From positions 1-64,000 of the forward strand of contig NZ_JBHZOL010000100.1 in assembly GCF_042788235.1 (NCBI RefSeq): a stretch of DNA of 64,000 nucleotides, given 5' to 3'. The notes beneath the pieces are model-generated. The model made no database searches. It had not been told where the DNA came from and saw nothing but the letters and a program-made list of their open reading frames with translations. The position numbers and the translations under genes were made by a program. The DNA comes from Sphaerothrix epifaneia. GTDB taxonomy: Bacteria; Cyanobacteriota; Cyanobacteriia; Phormidesmidales; Phormidesmidaceae. This document shows positions 9,793 to 18,342 of this stretch, piece after piece. Position 1 is the first letter of the stretch. Each line of letters starts with the position of its first letter.

Positions 9793-11285
9793 CCTTACCC
9801 TCCATTATTTACGCTCTTTTTTTGTTTAGCGTGGTTGGCATCTACTGGTCGCTACCGCGCCCGATTTTGAGAACCTGGCTGCTCTTGGTAGCCAGCTTCG
9901 TTTTTTACGCTTCGCTACAGGTGCAGTATTTGCCGCTGATGCTGGCGATCGCGCTAGCGAGTTACTGGTTTGGCAAAGCAATCAGCGCTCCGCTCAACTG
10001 GCGAATTTCTAATGAGGCGTGGCAGGCGGCTGAAGCCGAGTGGGATCATCGCCGTTTGGGGTTGCTTTGGCTGGGCATTGGGCTAAATGTGCTGCTTCTC
10101 TTTGGGTTCAAATATCTCACCCCTTCCTTCGACCTGCTGACTACGCTAACGGGCGGTTATCCCTTACTGGTTGCCAGCCAATCGCTGTTAGAAAACCTGA
10201 TTATTCCCCTGGGCATTAGCTTTTTTTGCTTTGAATGTATTGCCTATCTAGTAGATGTCTATCGCGGTTCGCCACCTAGCGATCGCTTTGTCGAGTTTGC
10301 TGCCTATAAGCTCTTTTTCCCCAAGCTGATTTCCGGCCCTATTGTTCGCTTTCACAGCTTTATCGGCCAACTCCGTCAGCCCCAGTTTCCCCAGATGCAC
10401 CAGGTGATCGAAGGGCTGTGGTTAATTGCGATCGGTACCGTGAAAAAACTGCTGCTGGCTGATCGCATTGCTATTTTGGTTAATCTCAGCTTTGACAACC
10501 TAGAGCGGGCTGGCAGTGGGGATATTTGGCTGGCTACTTTTGCTTACGGGCTACAGCTTTATTTAGACTTTAGCGGCTATGTAGATATTGCTCGGGGTAG
10601 CGCTATCTTTTTGGGGTTTAGCCTGCCACAAAACTTTGACTTTCCTTACTTTAGTACCAGCATTGCTGAGTTTTGGCGGCGTTGGCACATTACCCTGGGC
10701 GCTTGGTTGCGCAATTACCTGTATTTTCCGCTGGGCGGTTCTCGCAAAGGGCTGTGGCGCACCTGCTTTAATCTGGTGATTGTCATGGTGTTAGCCGGAG
10801 CATGGCATGGCGACAATTGGGGATTTTTGATTTGGGGAGGAATTCATGGTTTAGCGTTGGCTATTCATCGTCTAAATCAGGCCATGACTCAACGCTGGCA
10901 ATGGCTGGCTGTTGGCTGGCGCAGCTTGCCCGGTTTGCTTTTGGGCTGGCTGCTGACCCAGTTTGTTGTATTTGGTAGCTGGTTGTTCTTTCGGTTGCCC
11001 GATGTCCGCGACTTTAGCTTTGCGGTTCAGCGCTTGTGGGGTCAACCTGCAGACATTCAGTTTGCCACAAAGGTTTACCGCGAATCGTTAGGGCTGACGA
11101 TGCCTGAAGTAGCTGCCTTGCTGGTGCTGGTAGGGGTTGCTATGGCGATCGCCTATGTCTGTCACCGCCGTCTGAAAATTCAGCTTGGCTGGCCTGTCAA
11201 GTTGCTTTTGGTTCCTTTATGCTTCTTTCTGGCTTGGCTGCTCGCCCCTAGCGAAACCCTGCCCTATATCTATTTTGAGTTCTAG
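9789..11285 (+). CDS. MBOAT-family O-acyltransferase (AlgI-like)
   Basis: A 498-residue polytopic membrane protein. Family hallmarks are the LISGPIVRFHSF segment, FWRRWHITLGAWLRNYLYFPLGGSRKG, and the conserved histidine in AGAWHGDNWGFLIWGGIHG. AlgI-type MBOATs move acetyl groups across the inner membrane for O-acetylation of exopolysaccharide or cell-wall polymers. The start is set at the ATG at 9789, whose ATGA overlaps the stop of the DUF1574 gene, so the two are translationally coupled; an in-frame TTG at 9765 would lie inside the upstream gene. A hairpin follows 24 bases after the stop codon. The polymer acylated is unknown. Confidence 0.93.
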   Translation: MTLPSIIYALFLFSVVGIYWSLPRPILRTWLLLVASFVFYASLQVQYLPLMLAIALASYWFGKAISAPLNWRISNEAWQAAEAEWDHRRLGLLWLGIGLNVLLLFGFKYLTPSFDLLTTLTGGYPLLVASQSLLENLIIPLGISFFCFECIAYLVDVYRGSPPSDRFVEFAAYKLFFPKLISGPIVRFHSFIGQLRQPQFPQMHQVIEGLWLIAIGTVKKLLLADRIAILVNLSFDNLERAGSGDIWLATFAYGLQLYLDFSGYVDIARGSAIFLGFSLPQNFDFPYFSTSIAEFWRRWHITLGAWLRNYLYFPLGGSRKGLWRTCFNLVIVMVLAGAWHGDNWGFLIWGGIHGLALAIHRLNQAMTQRWQWLAVGWRSLPGLLLGWLLTQFVVFGSWLFFRLPDVRDFSFAVQRLWGQPADIQFATKVYRESLGLTMPEVAALLVLVGVAMAIAYVCHRRLKIQLGWPVKLLLVPLCFFLAWLLAPSETLPYIYFEF

Positions 11286-11308
11286 CAACAGAGCCTTTGA
11301 GTTAAAGA

Positions 11309-11335
11309 AACACCCCGGCTAATCGCTGGGGTGTT
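11309..11335 (+). terminator. Stem-loop after the MBOAT gene
   Basis: AACACCCC pairs with GGGGTGTT around an 11-base loop, 24 bases after the MBOAT stop codon. The tail is only weakly T-rich (TTGTTCG), so efficiency is uncertain. Its position fits the end of the acylation operon. Confidence 0.6.
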
Positions 11336-11714
11336 GTTCGCTGGTTATTTAGGAGAAAAGAGTAAAACCTGTTTAGGGTAGAGCATGCAACCTGATGGAT
11401 TACTTGCTTAACTCTTTGCATCCTGGGTGTTCATAGTATAATTTTCGGTTAGTTGGGGGGGCGACACAGTGATAACTGTCTAAGCCGCAGGTGATCACAC
11501 CGTCCCGCCAAAGTGATCTCGATCAGTGGGTTTAGAAGAGGGGTAGCTAAAGGCAGGAAGAAAGCGTTTCTGTTAAAAGTTTGCAGCCCTTCAAAGGGGT
11601 CAACCCTCATAGCAATAGCGATCACTGCCAAACCTTGGGCAACAAAGCTGAAGTTGTGGGGGTACGGCACAATAAAAGGAGGACTGAATTGGACTTATGA
11701 GGAGGTAATCTCCA
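11336..11714. other. Intergenic region upstream of recR
   Basis: About 380 bases lie between the hairpin after the MBOAT gene and recR. A plus-strand frame at 11513-11746 lacks similarity to anything recognised and overlaps the recR start, so it is not called. The end of the region carries the recR ribosome site GGAGGT at 11701-11706 and a three-codon ATG-AGG-AGG-TAA mini-frame at 11697-11708. Nothing else stands out. Confidence 0.5.
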
Positions 11715-12308
11715 ATTTATACCCGTCCCTTAGCTCGTCTGATTGAAGAATTTCAGCGCCTTCCCGGTGTTGGGCCAAAAACGGCTCAGCGGCTAGCGCT
11801 GCACGTACTCAAACGTCCCGAATCTGAAGTCAAAGCGCTTGCCCAGGCTTTGATGGAAGCCAAGCTGCAAGTAGGCTACTGCTCTATTTGTTTTCATCTC
11901 TCGGCTGAGCCAATTTGTGAAATTTGTCGAGCCGTCAATCGAGACAAGCTGACCCTTTGCGCGGTTGCCGATTCTAGAGATGTGATTGCGATCGAAAAAA
12001 CGCGGGAATACCGAGGTAAATACCATGTCTTGGGGGGCTTGATTTCGCCCATGGATGGCATTGGCCCAGAGCAGCTCAACATAGCCCCGCTGATACATCG
12101 GGTCAATAAGGAAGAAATTAAAGAAGTGATTTTGGCCATCAGCCCCAGCATTGAAGGCGATACCACGACGCTCTATGTAGGGCAATTGTTGAAACCTTTC
12201 ACCAAGGTAACTCGCATTGCCTTTGGGCTGCCTATGGGAGGCGATTTAGAGTATGCCGATGAAATAACCCTGGCTCGAGCCTTAGAAGGGCGGCGGGAGC
12301 TTGAGTAA
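11715..12308 (+). CDS. recR: Recombination protein RecR, probable ATT start
   Basis: RecR works with RecF and RecO to load RecA at single-strand gaps. The translated frame gives YTRPLARLIEEFQRLPGVG with the helix-hairpin-helix GVGPKTAQRLALH, a four-cysteine zinc motif CSICFHLSAEPICEIC, and a Toprim segment around AISPSIEGDTT. From an ATT at 11715 the protein has 197 residues, matching the usual 198-201. The first in-frame ATG (11850) would remove the conserved helix-hairpin-helix, and an in-frame TAA stands at 11706-11708. No ATG, GTG or TTG lies between them at the right place. The strong GGAGGT at 11701-11706 is 8 bases before the ATT. The start is therefore inferred as the rare codon ATT; a sequencing error at the TAA is the main alternative. 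Confidence 0.9.
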   Translation: MYTRPLARLIEEFQRLPGVGPKTAQRLALHVLKRPESEVKALAQALMEAKLQVGYCSICFHLSAEPICEICRAVNRDKLTLCAVADSRDVIAIEKTREYRGKYHVLGGLISPMDGIGPEQLNIAPLIHRVNKEEIKEVILAISPSIEGDTTTLYVGQLLKPFTKVTRIAFGLPMGGDLEYADEITLARALEGRRELE

Positions 12309-12418
12309 GCCAGAAGCAGAGGCCACCCGATCGCTGAGCCTAACGCTCATAGCTAAGATGCCCCCTCGCAGATGGCTCTCAAATTTCACATTGGGGGAGA
12401 AGCGGGGATTAAGAAGCG

Positions 12419-12979
12419 TTATTTCAGCTTTTGCTTGATAAACGCTAGCATCTTCGCCACCTGGCCTTTAAGCTGATTCACCTCGGCTTGCAGCTTGGCA
12501 ACCTTGGCGTTGAGGGCTTCAATTTCGGCTGCTGAGGTACCACTATCTACCGGGGCTGCTGCGGGGGCTGCTGCTGCTGCTGTGGGTTTGCGCGGCTTAC
12601 GCGCTTTGGCCATTGCGCCTTTGATGGCTTCAATTAGCTCTTTTTGCTCAAATGGCTTTTGGATAAATTCAAAATACTCAAAAGGCTCCGAAATTTTTTC
12701 GGCGACTTCCTCGCGGCGTCCTGACATCAGCACTAAGGGAATATGCTGCAAATCTGGCTGTTTTTGGATCTCTTGAAAGACCTCCCAACCACTCATCCGT
12801 GGCAGCAAGAAATCTAACATGATGAGATTTGGCCGTGCTTGACGGATGGTTTCTAGCCCCTCAACCCCATCTTTAGCTTCAAGAACCTCAAAGTTTCCCT
12901 GGGGAAGCATGTCTCTCACACGCATCCGAATAACTCGACTATCGTCAATGACCAAAATCTTATGACTTGCCACGACCAA
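12419..12979 (-). CDS. Single-domain response regulator with C-terminal coiled coil
   Basis: A 186-residue protein. Residues 6-125 form a CheY-like receiver with the acidic pair D12/D13, phospho-acceptor D56 in LIMLDFLLP, S86 and K108. A basic and Ala/Pro-rich linker (about residues 126-147) leads to a heptad-like coiled coil from about 150 to the end (IEALNAKVAKLQAEVNQLKGQV). There is no DNA-binding or enzymatic output domain, so signalling is probably through protein contacts and the coiled coil may dimerise it. No partner kinase is adjacent. It is convergent with recR. Confidence 0.9.
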   Translation of the reverse strand: MVVASHKILVIDDSRVIRMRVRDMLPQGNFEVLEAKDGVEGLETIRQARPNLIMLDFLLPRMSGWEVFQEIQKQPDLQHIPLVLMSGRREEVAEKISEPFEYFEFIQKPFEQKELIEAIKGAMAKARKPRKPTAAAAAPAAAPVDSGTSAAEIEALNAKVAKLQAEVNQLKGQVAKMLAFIKQKLK

Positions 12980-13498
12980 CTCCTCTAGCGGTGACTTGAA
13001 GGTTTAATACAGTTTGGGGTGAATGTGCCCGGACTGCAACATCGCGAAGCAGAAAAGCAGCTAGCTTTAAGGTAACCCTCTGAAAACTTAGCCGCGATCG
13101 CTTTAGCAAAGCGTTTGATAAAGCCAGCTTACGCACCATGACAATCCTAATAGATCTTTGAAGACTACCCGCAATTCGTTTCTTCTAGTATTCCAACGCA
13201 ACTGGATTGACTAACTCGTGAACTCAGAGGAAAGCCTCAATTTCCCTAGGCTGTATCGCGACAGCGTAACATATGCGCTCCTGCCAAAACGTGAGCAGGC
13301 AGCGGTGTGATCTTTGCGATCCCGTCGCTCAATTGAGTCGCCCAATCCGTTAGATTGATATCCAAAACTTTTAAACTTTTACAGTATTTTAGGTAATGGT
13401 AACGCTTCAGTTCTGGGTTGTCCCTCCCCCTGCTTAAAAGTTTAGATCTGCCTTCATCTCGTTGACCGATTGCAAGCTGCCCTATATCGCCGCTGTTT
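12980..13498. other. Intergenic region between the response regulator and lipA
   Basis: This 519-base stretch holds the promoter regions of two divergent genes. A minus-strand frame at 13246-13623 overlaps the start of lipA and shows no family features. The segment 13340-13400 is AT-rich and could hold the lipA promoter, but no convincing -35/-10 pair was found. No repeat or RNA gene is visible. Confidence 0.45.
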
Positions 13499-14404
13499 AT
13501 GCCTGGATCTTCATCGTCCGCTGATGCTGCCGCTCGTCGCCTGGAAATAGCTAGCCTGCCCGACTGGCTGCGGCGACCAATCGGTAAAGCTAGCGAACTT
13601 TCCACCGTCCAAAAAATTATCAAGCAGCGTCAAATCCATACGATTTGCGAGGAAGGTCGCTGCCCTAATCGAGCCGAGTGCTACGCCAAGGGGACAGCGA
13701 CTTTTTTGTTGATGGGGCCTACCTGTACTCGCGCTTGTGGCTTTTGCCAGGTCGATAAGGGGCATGCGCCGATGCCGCTCGATCCGCAAGAACCGCAAAA
13801 GGTGGCGGAGTCTGTGCAGCTTTTAGGGTTGCGCTATGTGGTATTAACGTCGGTGGCTCGCGATGACTTGCCTGATGCGGGTGCGGGCTGGTTTGTGCAG
13901 ACGATGCAGGCGATTCAAGCCCTCAATCCCACGACTCAGATAGAGGTGCTCACGCCTGATTTTTGGAGTGGTTCAGCGTCGCAGCAGCAACAGCGAATCC
14001 AGGCTGTGGTAGAAGCTCAGCCAGCCTGCTTTAATCACAATATTGAGACAGTCGCTCGGTTGCAGGGGGTTGTGCGCCGGGGGGCTAAGTATGAGCGATC
14101 GCTAGCGGTTTTACGTTGTGTGAAAGCCTGTAATGCCGCCACCGCGACGAAATCAGGGCTGATGTTGGGGCATGGCGAAACCGAGGCCGAAATTATTCAA
14201 ACCTTGCAAGATTTAAGAACCGCACAGTGCGATCGCCTGACTTTGGGGCAGTATATGCGGCCTTCGCTGGCTCACCTGCCCGTCCAAAAATACTGGACTC
14301 CGGCTGAATTTGACCGATTAGGTGCGATCGCTCGCCAGATGGGGTTTTCTCATGTGCGCTCTGGGCCCTTGGTACGGAGTTCTTACCATGCTGGCGAAGT
14401 TTAG
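13499..14404 (+). CDS. lipA: Lipoyl synthase
   Basis: A 301-residue radical-SAM enzyme that inserts two sulfurs into protein-bound octanoyl groups to make the lipoyl cofactor of 2-oxoacid dehydrogenases and the glycine cleavage system. The auxiliary cluster cysteines are C50, C55 and C61 (CEEGRCPNRAEC). The radical-SAM cysteines are C76, C80 and C83 (CTRACGFC). The C-terminal RSSYHAGE carries the serine that ligates the auxiliary cluster. All key residues are present. The ATG at 13499 gives a short Ser/Ala-rich lead-in before the conserved LPDWLRRP. It stands alone, convergent with the ArsA-like gene. Confidence 0.96.
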   Translation: MPGSSSSADAAARRLEIASLPDWLRRPIGKASELSTVQKIIKQRQIHTICEEGRCPNRAECYAKGTATFLLMGPTCTRACGFCQVDKGHAPMPLDPQEPQKVAESVQLLGLRYVVLTSVARDDLPDAGAGWFVQTMQAIQALNPTTQIEVLTPDFWSGSASQQQQRIQAVVEAQPACFNHNIETVARLQGVVRRGAKYERSLAVLRCVKACNAATATKSGLMLGHGETEAEIIQTLQDLRTAQCDRLTLGQYMRPSLAHLPVQKYWTPAEFDRLGAIARQMGFSHVRSGPLVRSSYHAGEV

Positions 14405-14420
14405 ACTTTGGCTTAACCCG

Positions 14421-16319
14421 TCAACCCTGCTCAAATAACAGATGCGCCGCCCCTTGAACTTGCGCTAAAGCGTCAACGTTGCTGGGTAACAAAGGCAGTC
14501 GCACAACCGTTTGGGCTGCGAATAAAGACGCTGGCAGCGATCGCCCTGGCTGGTAGCGATTGTGAATCAGGTAGCGCTGCTGAATACCCATCGTCGTAAG
14601 CGCTTGGTTCAGACGTTGAGCTTCAGCCAAAACGGCGCTTTGATGATTGACAACTCCAATAAACTCCGTATGACTGGCTGCTTTTAGCTGCTTTTGGGCA
14701 CTCACCACCCGCTGTCGAAGCTGCCGTAAGCGTCCCATAAACTCAGTGCGACCCACCACGTCTTGGTACTTAATCCACAGTTTAAAAATCCAGGCTAACC
14801 AGTCGGCTAAAGCGGTTGGCATTTCTAAAAAGCGTAAGAGGTGTCCGGTCGGTGCTGTGTCTAGAACAATTAGCTGCTGCTGATCTTGCTCTAGTAGCTC
14901 CATGATGGTGATCAGCGAAAGCATTTCATCAATGCCAGGAAGGGCTTCTGAAACAATTTGCCGCCAAGCCTCTGGCCCATAAATCACCTGAAAACCGCCC
15001 CCAATGTCATCCTCGCCGCCCATCATCTCCGCCAGTTCCCACAGATAATCGGCGCGAAATTGGTCTAGCACCTCATGCGCATCGATTTCCTGAGCGCTTA
15101 GATTTGGGGTTAAGCGCGTTGGTTGGTGGCCTAAAGGTTGCCCTAAAGCATCTCCTAACGAATGAGCCGGATCGATAGAAACGACCCTGACGGCGGCTTC
15201 GGGATGCTGTTGCGCCATTTCCCAAGCGATCGCTGCTGCAACGGTGGTTTTACCGACGCCGCCTTTGCCTCCGACAATCACCAAGCGCCGACCTGCTGCT
15301 ACAAAATCGCTCAGACCGGGTGGTAACGGCTCAGGCCAAACTATCGGCACGTTGCCAAGTTCAGCGATTGCCTGGGTCGGGGGCTGGTTTAGCTGGGCTA
15401 GAAGCTGATCGATCGCTGCAGAGCCAATCGGTTCTTGGGGTTGCTGGGCAACCGTCAAAACTGGCTGTTCGGGTCGAAGCTGCTGAAACTGAGCCAAGAT
15501 TTGCTGCTGAGCCAAAACGCGATTGCGATCGGCGGCGGTGGCCGCTAAGAGCTGATTGACGCAGATTGCGCCTATGGGAATATTAAGGTCGTCTAGCGCT
15601 GCGGCAAACCGTTCACTTTCTCGCAGGCTCATTGCTTCTGGAATGGCCACAATCCAGCAGGCGGTACGAACCGCATCTTGTAAAAGCGATCGCCCTGAGG
15701 CTAGATCCGCCTTCATGTCTTGCAAAAATTTGTCGGCTTCATCTGGCGTATAACGACCCGCCAGCGTTTTGCTGATAAAGCGATGTTTCTCTTGAAAGGT
15801 ATCGAGAGCCGCTAAAAACGTGTCTAAAAAATCCATCAGGTAAAACAGATTGAGCGTATGGCCGCTAGGAGCCATATCAACCACTACCCGATGGGCTGCT
15901 TGCGTTCGCAAGATTTGCTGAATTTCAAGTACCCCCATCAGCTCATCTAATCCAGGCCAGCCCATATCCCAAACCGGGCTGAGATCCGATCCGTCTACAA
16001 AACTGCCGCGCTCTACCAGCAGTTCTAAAACAGCCCCATAGCGCTGCTTAAAAGCCTGCAACAGTTGCTGAGCATCTAGCGCTCTGACTTGCAGATTAGG
16101 CAAATCGGCTACCGCCGCTGGCTGATTGCTCACGGGCATCTGCAAGACATCAGCCAGAGAATGAGCCGGGTCGGTTGATAGCAGCAAAACAGTTTTTGGT
16201 GACTGCTGCGCCCAAGCACGGGCGATCGCACAGGCCAATGTGGTTTTGCCAACCCCCCCTTTGCCGCTGAACATAACCAGTTGACGCGACTGTAACAGAG
16301 GCAAAACAAGAGCGTTCAT
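14421..16319 (-). CDS. Tandem ArsA/Get3-like P-loop ATPase
   Basis: A 632-residue protein made of two ArsA-type ATPase halves. Each half has the deviant Walker A KGGVGKTT (near residues 20 and 350) and an STDPAHS or SIDPAHS switch. Half 1 has DMAPSGHT and half 2 DTAPTGH. ArsA energises the ArsB arsenite pump and eukaryotic Get3 targets tail-anchored proteins. I see no arsB or arsR here, and no cysteine arrangement clearly matching the ArsA metal site, so arsenic transport is unlikely; a role in client or membrane-protein handling is inference. It is divergent from a CDC48-like AAA gene 71 bases away. A role distinct from both models is possible. Confidence 0.88.
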   Translation of the reverse strand: MNALVLPLLQSRQLVMFSGKGGVGKTTLACAIARAWAQQSPKTVLLLSTDPAHSLADVLQMPVSNQPAAVADLPNLQVRALDAQQLLQAFKQRYGAVLELLVERGSFVDGSDLSPVWDMGWPGLDELMGVLEIQQILRTQAAHRVVVDMAPSGHTLNLFYLMDFLDTFLAALDTFQEKHRFISKTLAGRYTPDEADKFLQDMKADLASGRSLLQDAVRTACWIVAIPEAMSLRESERFAAALDDLNIPIGAICVNQLLAATAADRNRVLAQQQILAQFQQLRPEQPVLTVAQQPQEPIGSAAIDQLLAQLNQPPTQAIAELGNVPIVWPEPLPPGLSDFVAAGRRLVIVGGKGGVGKTTVAAAIAWEMAQQHPEAAVRVVSIDPAHSLGDALGQPLGHQPTRLTPNLSAQEIDAHEVLDQFRADYLWELAEMMGGEDDIGGGFQVIYGPEAWRQIVSEALPGIDEMLSLITIMELLEQDQQQLIVLDTAPTGHLLRFLEMPTALADWLAWIFKLWIKYQDVVGRTEFMGRLRQLRQRVVSAQKQLKAASHTEFIGVVNHQSAVLAEAQRLNQALTTMGIQQRYLIHNRYQPGRSLPASLFAAQTVVRLPLLPSNVDALAQVQGAAHLLFEQG

Positions 16320-16390
16320 AAATGCACTGAGAGGTGAGGTGGGAACAATAACGCTGGCAATTGGGTGAGCAAAAACAGGGAATTGAACTT

Positions 16391-18211
16391 ATGAGCGACT
16401 TTTTTCAAGGCTTTGAGCAACTACTTGAACTCGCTAAAACTTTAGAAGAAAAGGCAGCAAAGGGCGAACTCAAAGCTGATGTCCGCATCAACAGCCGCAC
16501 TGTTAGCAGTATTCCCCGTCAAGGCAACATTCCCACGAATTGGAGTGTCAGCCGGGAACCCCGCTCACCTCAGCCAGAGCCAGACGAGGGAGTCATTATC
16601 CCGCCGCCCGCTGCTTCGTCGGCCTCCCCCGCAGAAGTCGGCGAGGTGGGCGGACTGGCGGCTGTACGCCAAGAACTGCAAGAGCTAGTAGAAATGCCGC
16701 TAAAGCGCCCAGACCTGCTGGCTAAATTGGGCTTAGAACCGACTCGGGGTGTTTTGCTCGTCGGCCCACCGGGAACGGGCAAAACGTTAATGGCGCGATC
16801 GCTAGCAGCGTCTCTTGGCGTGAGCTACATTGCCATTGTTGGCCCAGAGGTGATGGGTAAATACTATGGGGAGGCTGAAGCCAGACTGCGTAGCCTGTTT
16901 GAAAAAGCGGCTCAATCTGCTCCTTGTCTGATCTTTATTGATGAGATTGACAGTTTGGCACCCGATCGCAGCAAAGTGGAAGGGGAAGTTGAAAAGCGGC
17001 TAGTTGCGCAACTGTTGAGCCTGATGGATGGATTTGCTCAATCCACGGGGGTGATTGTTTTAGCGGCCACCAATCGTCCCGACCATCTTGATCCAGCCCT
17101 ACGACGACCGGGACGCTTCGATCGCGAAGTTCAGTTTCAGGTGCCGGATCGCCAAGGCCGCTTAGAAATTCTCGCCATTCAAACGCGGGCAATGCCGTTA
17201 GTAGATGTTGATCTAGACGCGATCGCAGATTTAGCCGTTGGCTTTGTTGGGGCTGACCTCAAAGCCCTCTGCCAAAAAGCTGCTTATCTCGCCCTCCGTC
17301 GCCAGGTGCCCTCGCTCCAGGCTTCTGTACCTGAAACTCTGGCTATTGTTCAGCCTGACTTTTTGCAAGCACTGAAAGAAATTCGTCCGGCTGTTTTGCG
17401 TTCAGTAGAAGTAGAATCGCCTGACGTTGCTTGGGAGCAAATCGGTGGGTTAGCCACTGTCAAACAGGTGTTGCAAGAGTCGGTGGAAGGCGCTTTGCTT
17501 TATCCCGATCTCTACGCTCAAACGGGCGCTCAGGCACCGCGAGGCATTTTACTCTGGGGTCCCCCCGGTACAGGCAAAACGCTGCTAGCCAAAGCGGTTG
17601 CTGCTCAAGCACGAGCCAACTTTATTGCTGTTAATGGGCCAGAACTGCTCAGTCGTTGGGTGGGTGCTGCTGAACAAGCCGTTAGAGAACTGTTTGCCAA
17701 AGCTCGTCAGGCAGCTCCTTGTGTAGTGTTTATCGACGAGATTGATACATTAGCTCCTATCCGCGGCCAGTTTGTGGGAGACTCTGGCGTGAGCGATCGC
17801 GTCGTCGGCCAGCTTTTGACAGAGCTAGATGGTTTACGCGAAGCCACCCATATTTTGCTAATTGGAGCCTCTAATCGGCCTCAAGCTATTGACCCAGCCT
17901 TGCTACGAGCAGGACGTCTGGATTTACAGCTAGAAGTGAGCTTGCCTGATACAGCCGCTCGACTGGCTATTTTGAGCGTTCACAACCAAGATCGCCCTCT
18001 ACACGACGTTGATCTAGCTGACTGGGCGGCGCGTACCGTTAGCTGGAATGGCGCTGATCTGGCGTTGCTGAGCAATCAAGCTGCCTTAGAAGCCATTCGT
18101 GACTATCGCGCTCAGGGCTTAAATGAACCGTCGCAAATTCAGATTACTACTCTCCATTTCCAGCAGGCATATCAGGCTTTAATGACCCAAAAGCAAGTGC
18201 ATAATGCTTAA
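16391..18211 (+). CDS. Tandem AAA+ ATPase, CDC48/p97-like
   Basis: A 606-residue protein with a short N-terminal helical and Pro-rich region (about 90 residues) in place of the p97 substrate-binding N domain, then two AAA modules. Module 1 has GPPGTGKT, FIDEIDSLAPDR and an arginine-finger segment LDPALRRPGRFD. Module 2 has GPPGTGKT, FIDEIDTLAPIRG and IDPALLRAGRLD. Aromatic pore loops are present (GKYYGE and SRWVGA), as expected for threading of protein clients. The ATG at 16391 is chosen over an in-frame TTG at 16361. The divergent neighbour is the tandem ArsA-like ATPase, sharing a 71-base control region. An unfoldase or remodelling role follows from the family; the client is unknown. Confidence 0.92.
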   Translation: MSDFFQGFEQLLELAKTLEEKAAKGELKADVRINSRTVSSIPRQGNIPTNWSVSREPRSPQPEPDEGVIIPPPAASSASPAEVGEVGGLAAVRQELQELVEMPLKRPDLLAKLGLEPTRGVLLVGPPGTGKTLMARSLAASLGVSYIAIVGPEVMGKYYGEAEARLRSLFEKAAQSAPCLIFIDEIDSLAPDRSKVEGEVEKRLVAQLLSLMDGFAQSTGVIVLAATNRPDHLDPALRRPGRFDREVQFQVPDRQGRLEILAIQTRAMPLVDVDLDAIADLAVGFVGADLKALCQKAAYLALRRQVPSLQASVPETLAIVQPDFLQALKEIRPAVLRSVEVESPDVAWEQIGGLATVKQVLQESVEGALLYPDLYAQTGAQAPRGILLWGPPGTGKTLLAKAVAAQARANFIAVNGPELLSRWVGAAEQAVRELFAKARQAAPCVVFIDEIDTLAPIRGQFVGDSGVSDRVVGQLLTELDGLREATHILLIGASNRPQAIDPALLRAGRLDLQLEVSLPDTAARLAILSVHNQDRPLHDVDLADWAARTVSWNGADLALLSNQAALEAIRDYRAQGLNEPSQIQITTLHFQQAYQALMTQKQVHNA

Positions 18212-18342
18212 ATCAGTAAAGTTAATTCTTGTCAAGCTTCCAGGATTTTGCGGAAGTATCTGAATAGATTTTGCGCTAGCTTGACTGGTTATTTGCTTGG
18301 GCTGTCTTGCACCGATGTTTGCAGCTCCCTACCCAAAGCCCA

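Noticed and set aside
11513..11746. 77-codon plus-strand frame before recR
   Set aside because: It overlaps the recR start and ribosome site in another frame and resembles nothing.
14421..16319. Arsenite-pump ATPase (arsA) annotation
   Set aside because: No arsB, arsR or arsD is present and no matching metal-site cysteines were seen; only the fold family is supported.
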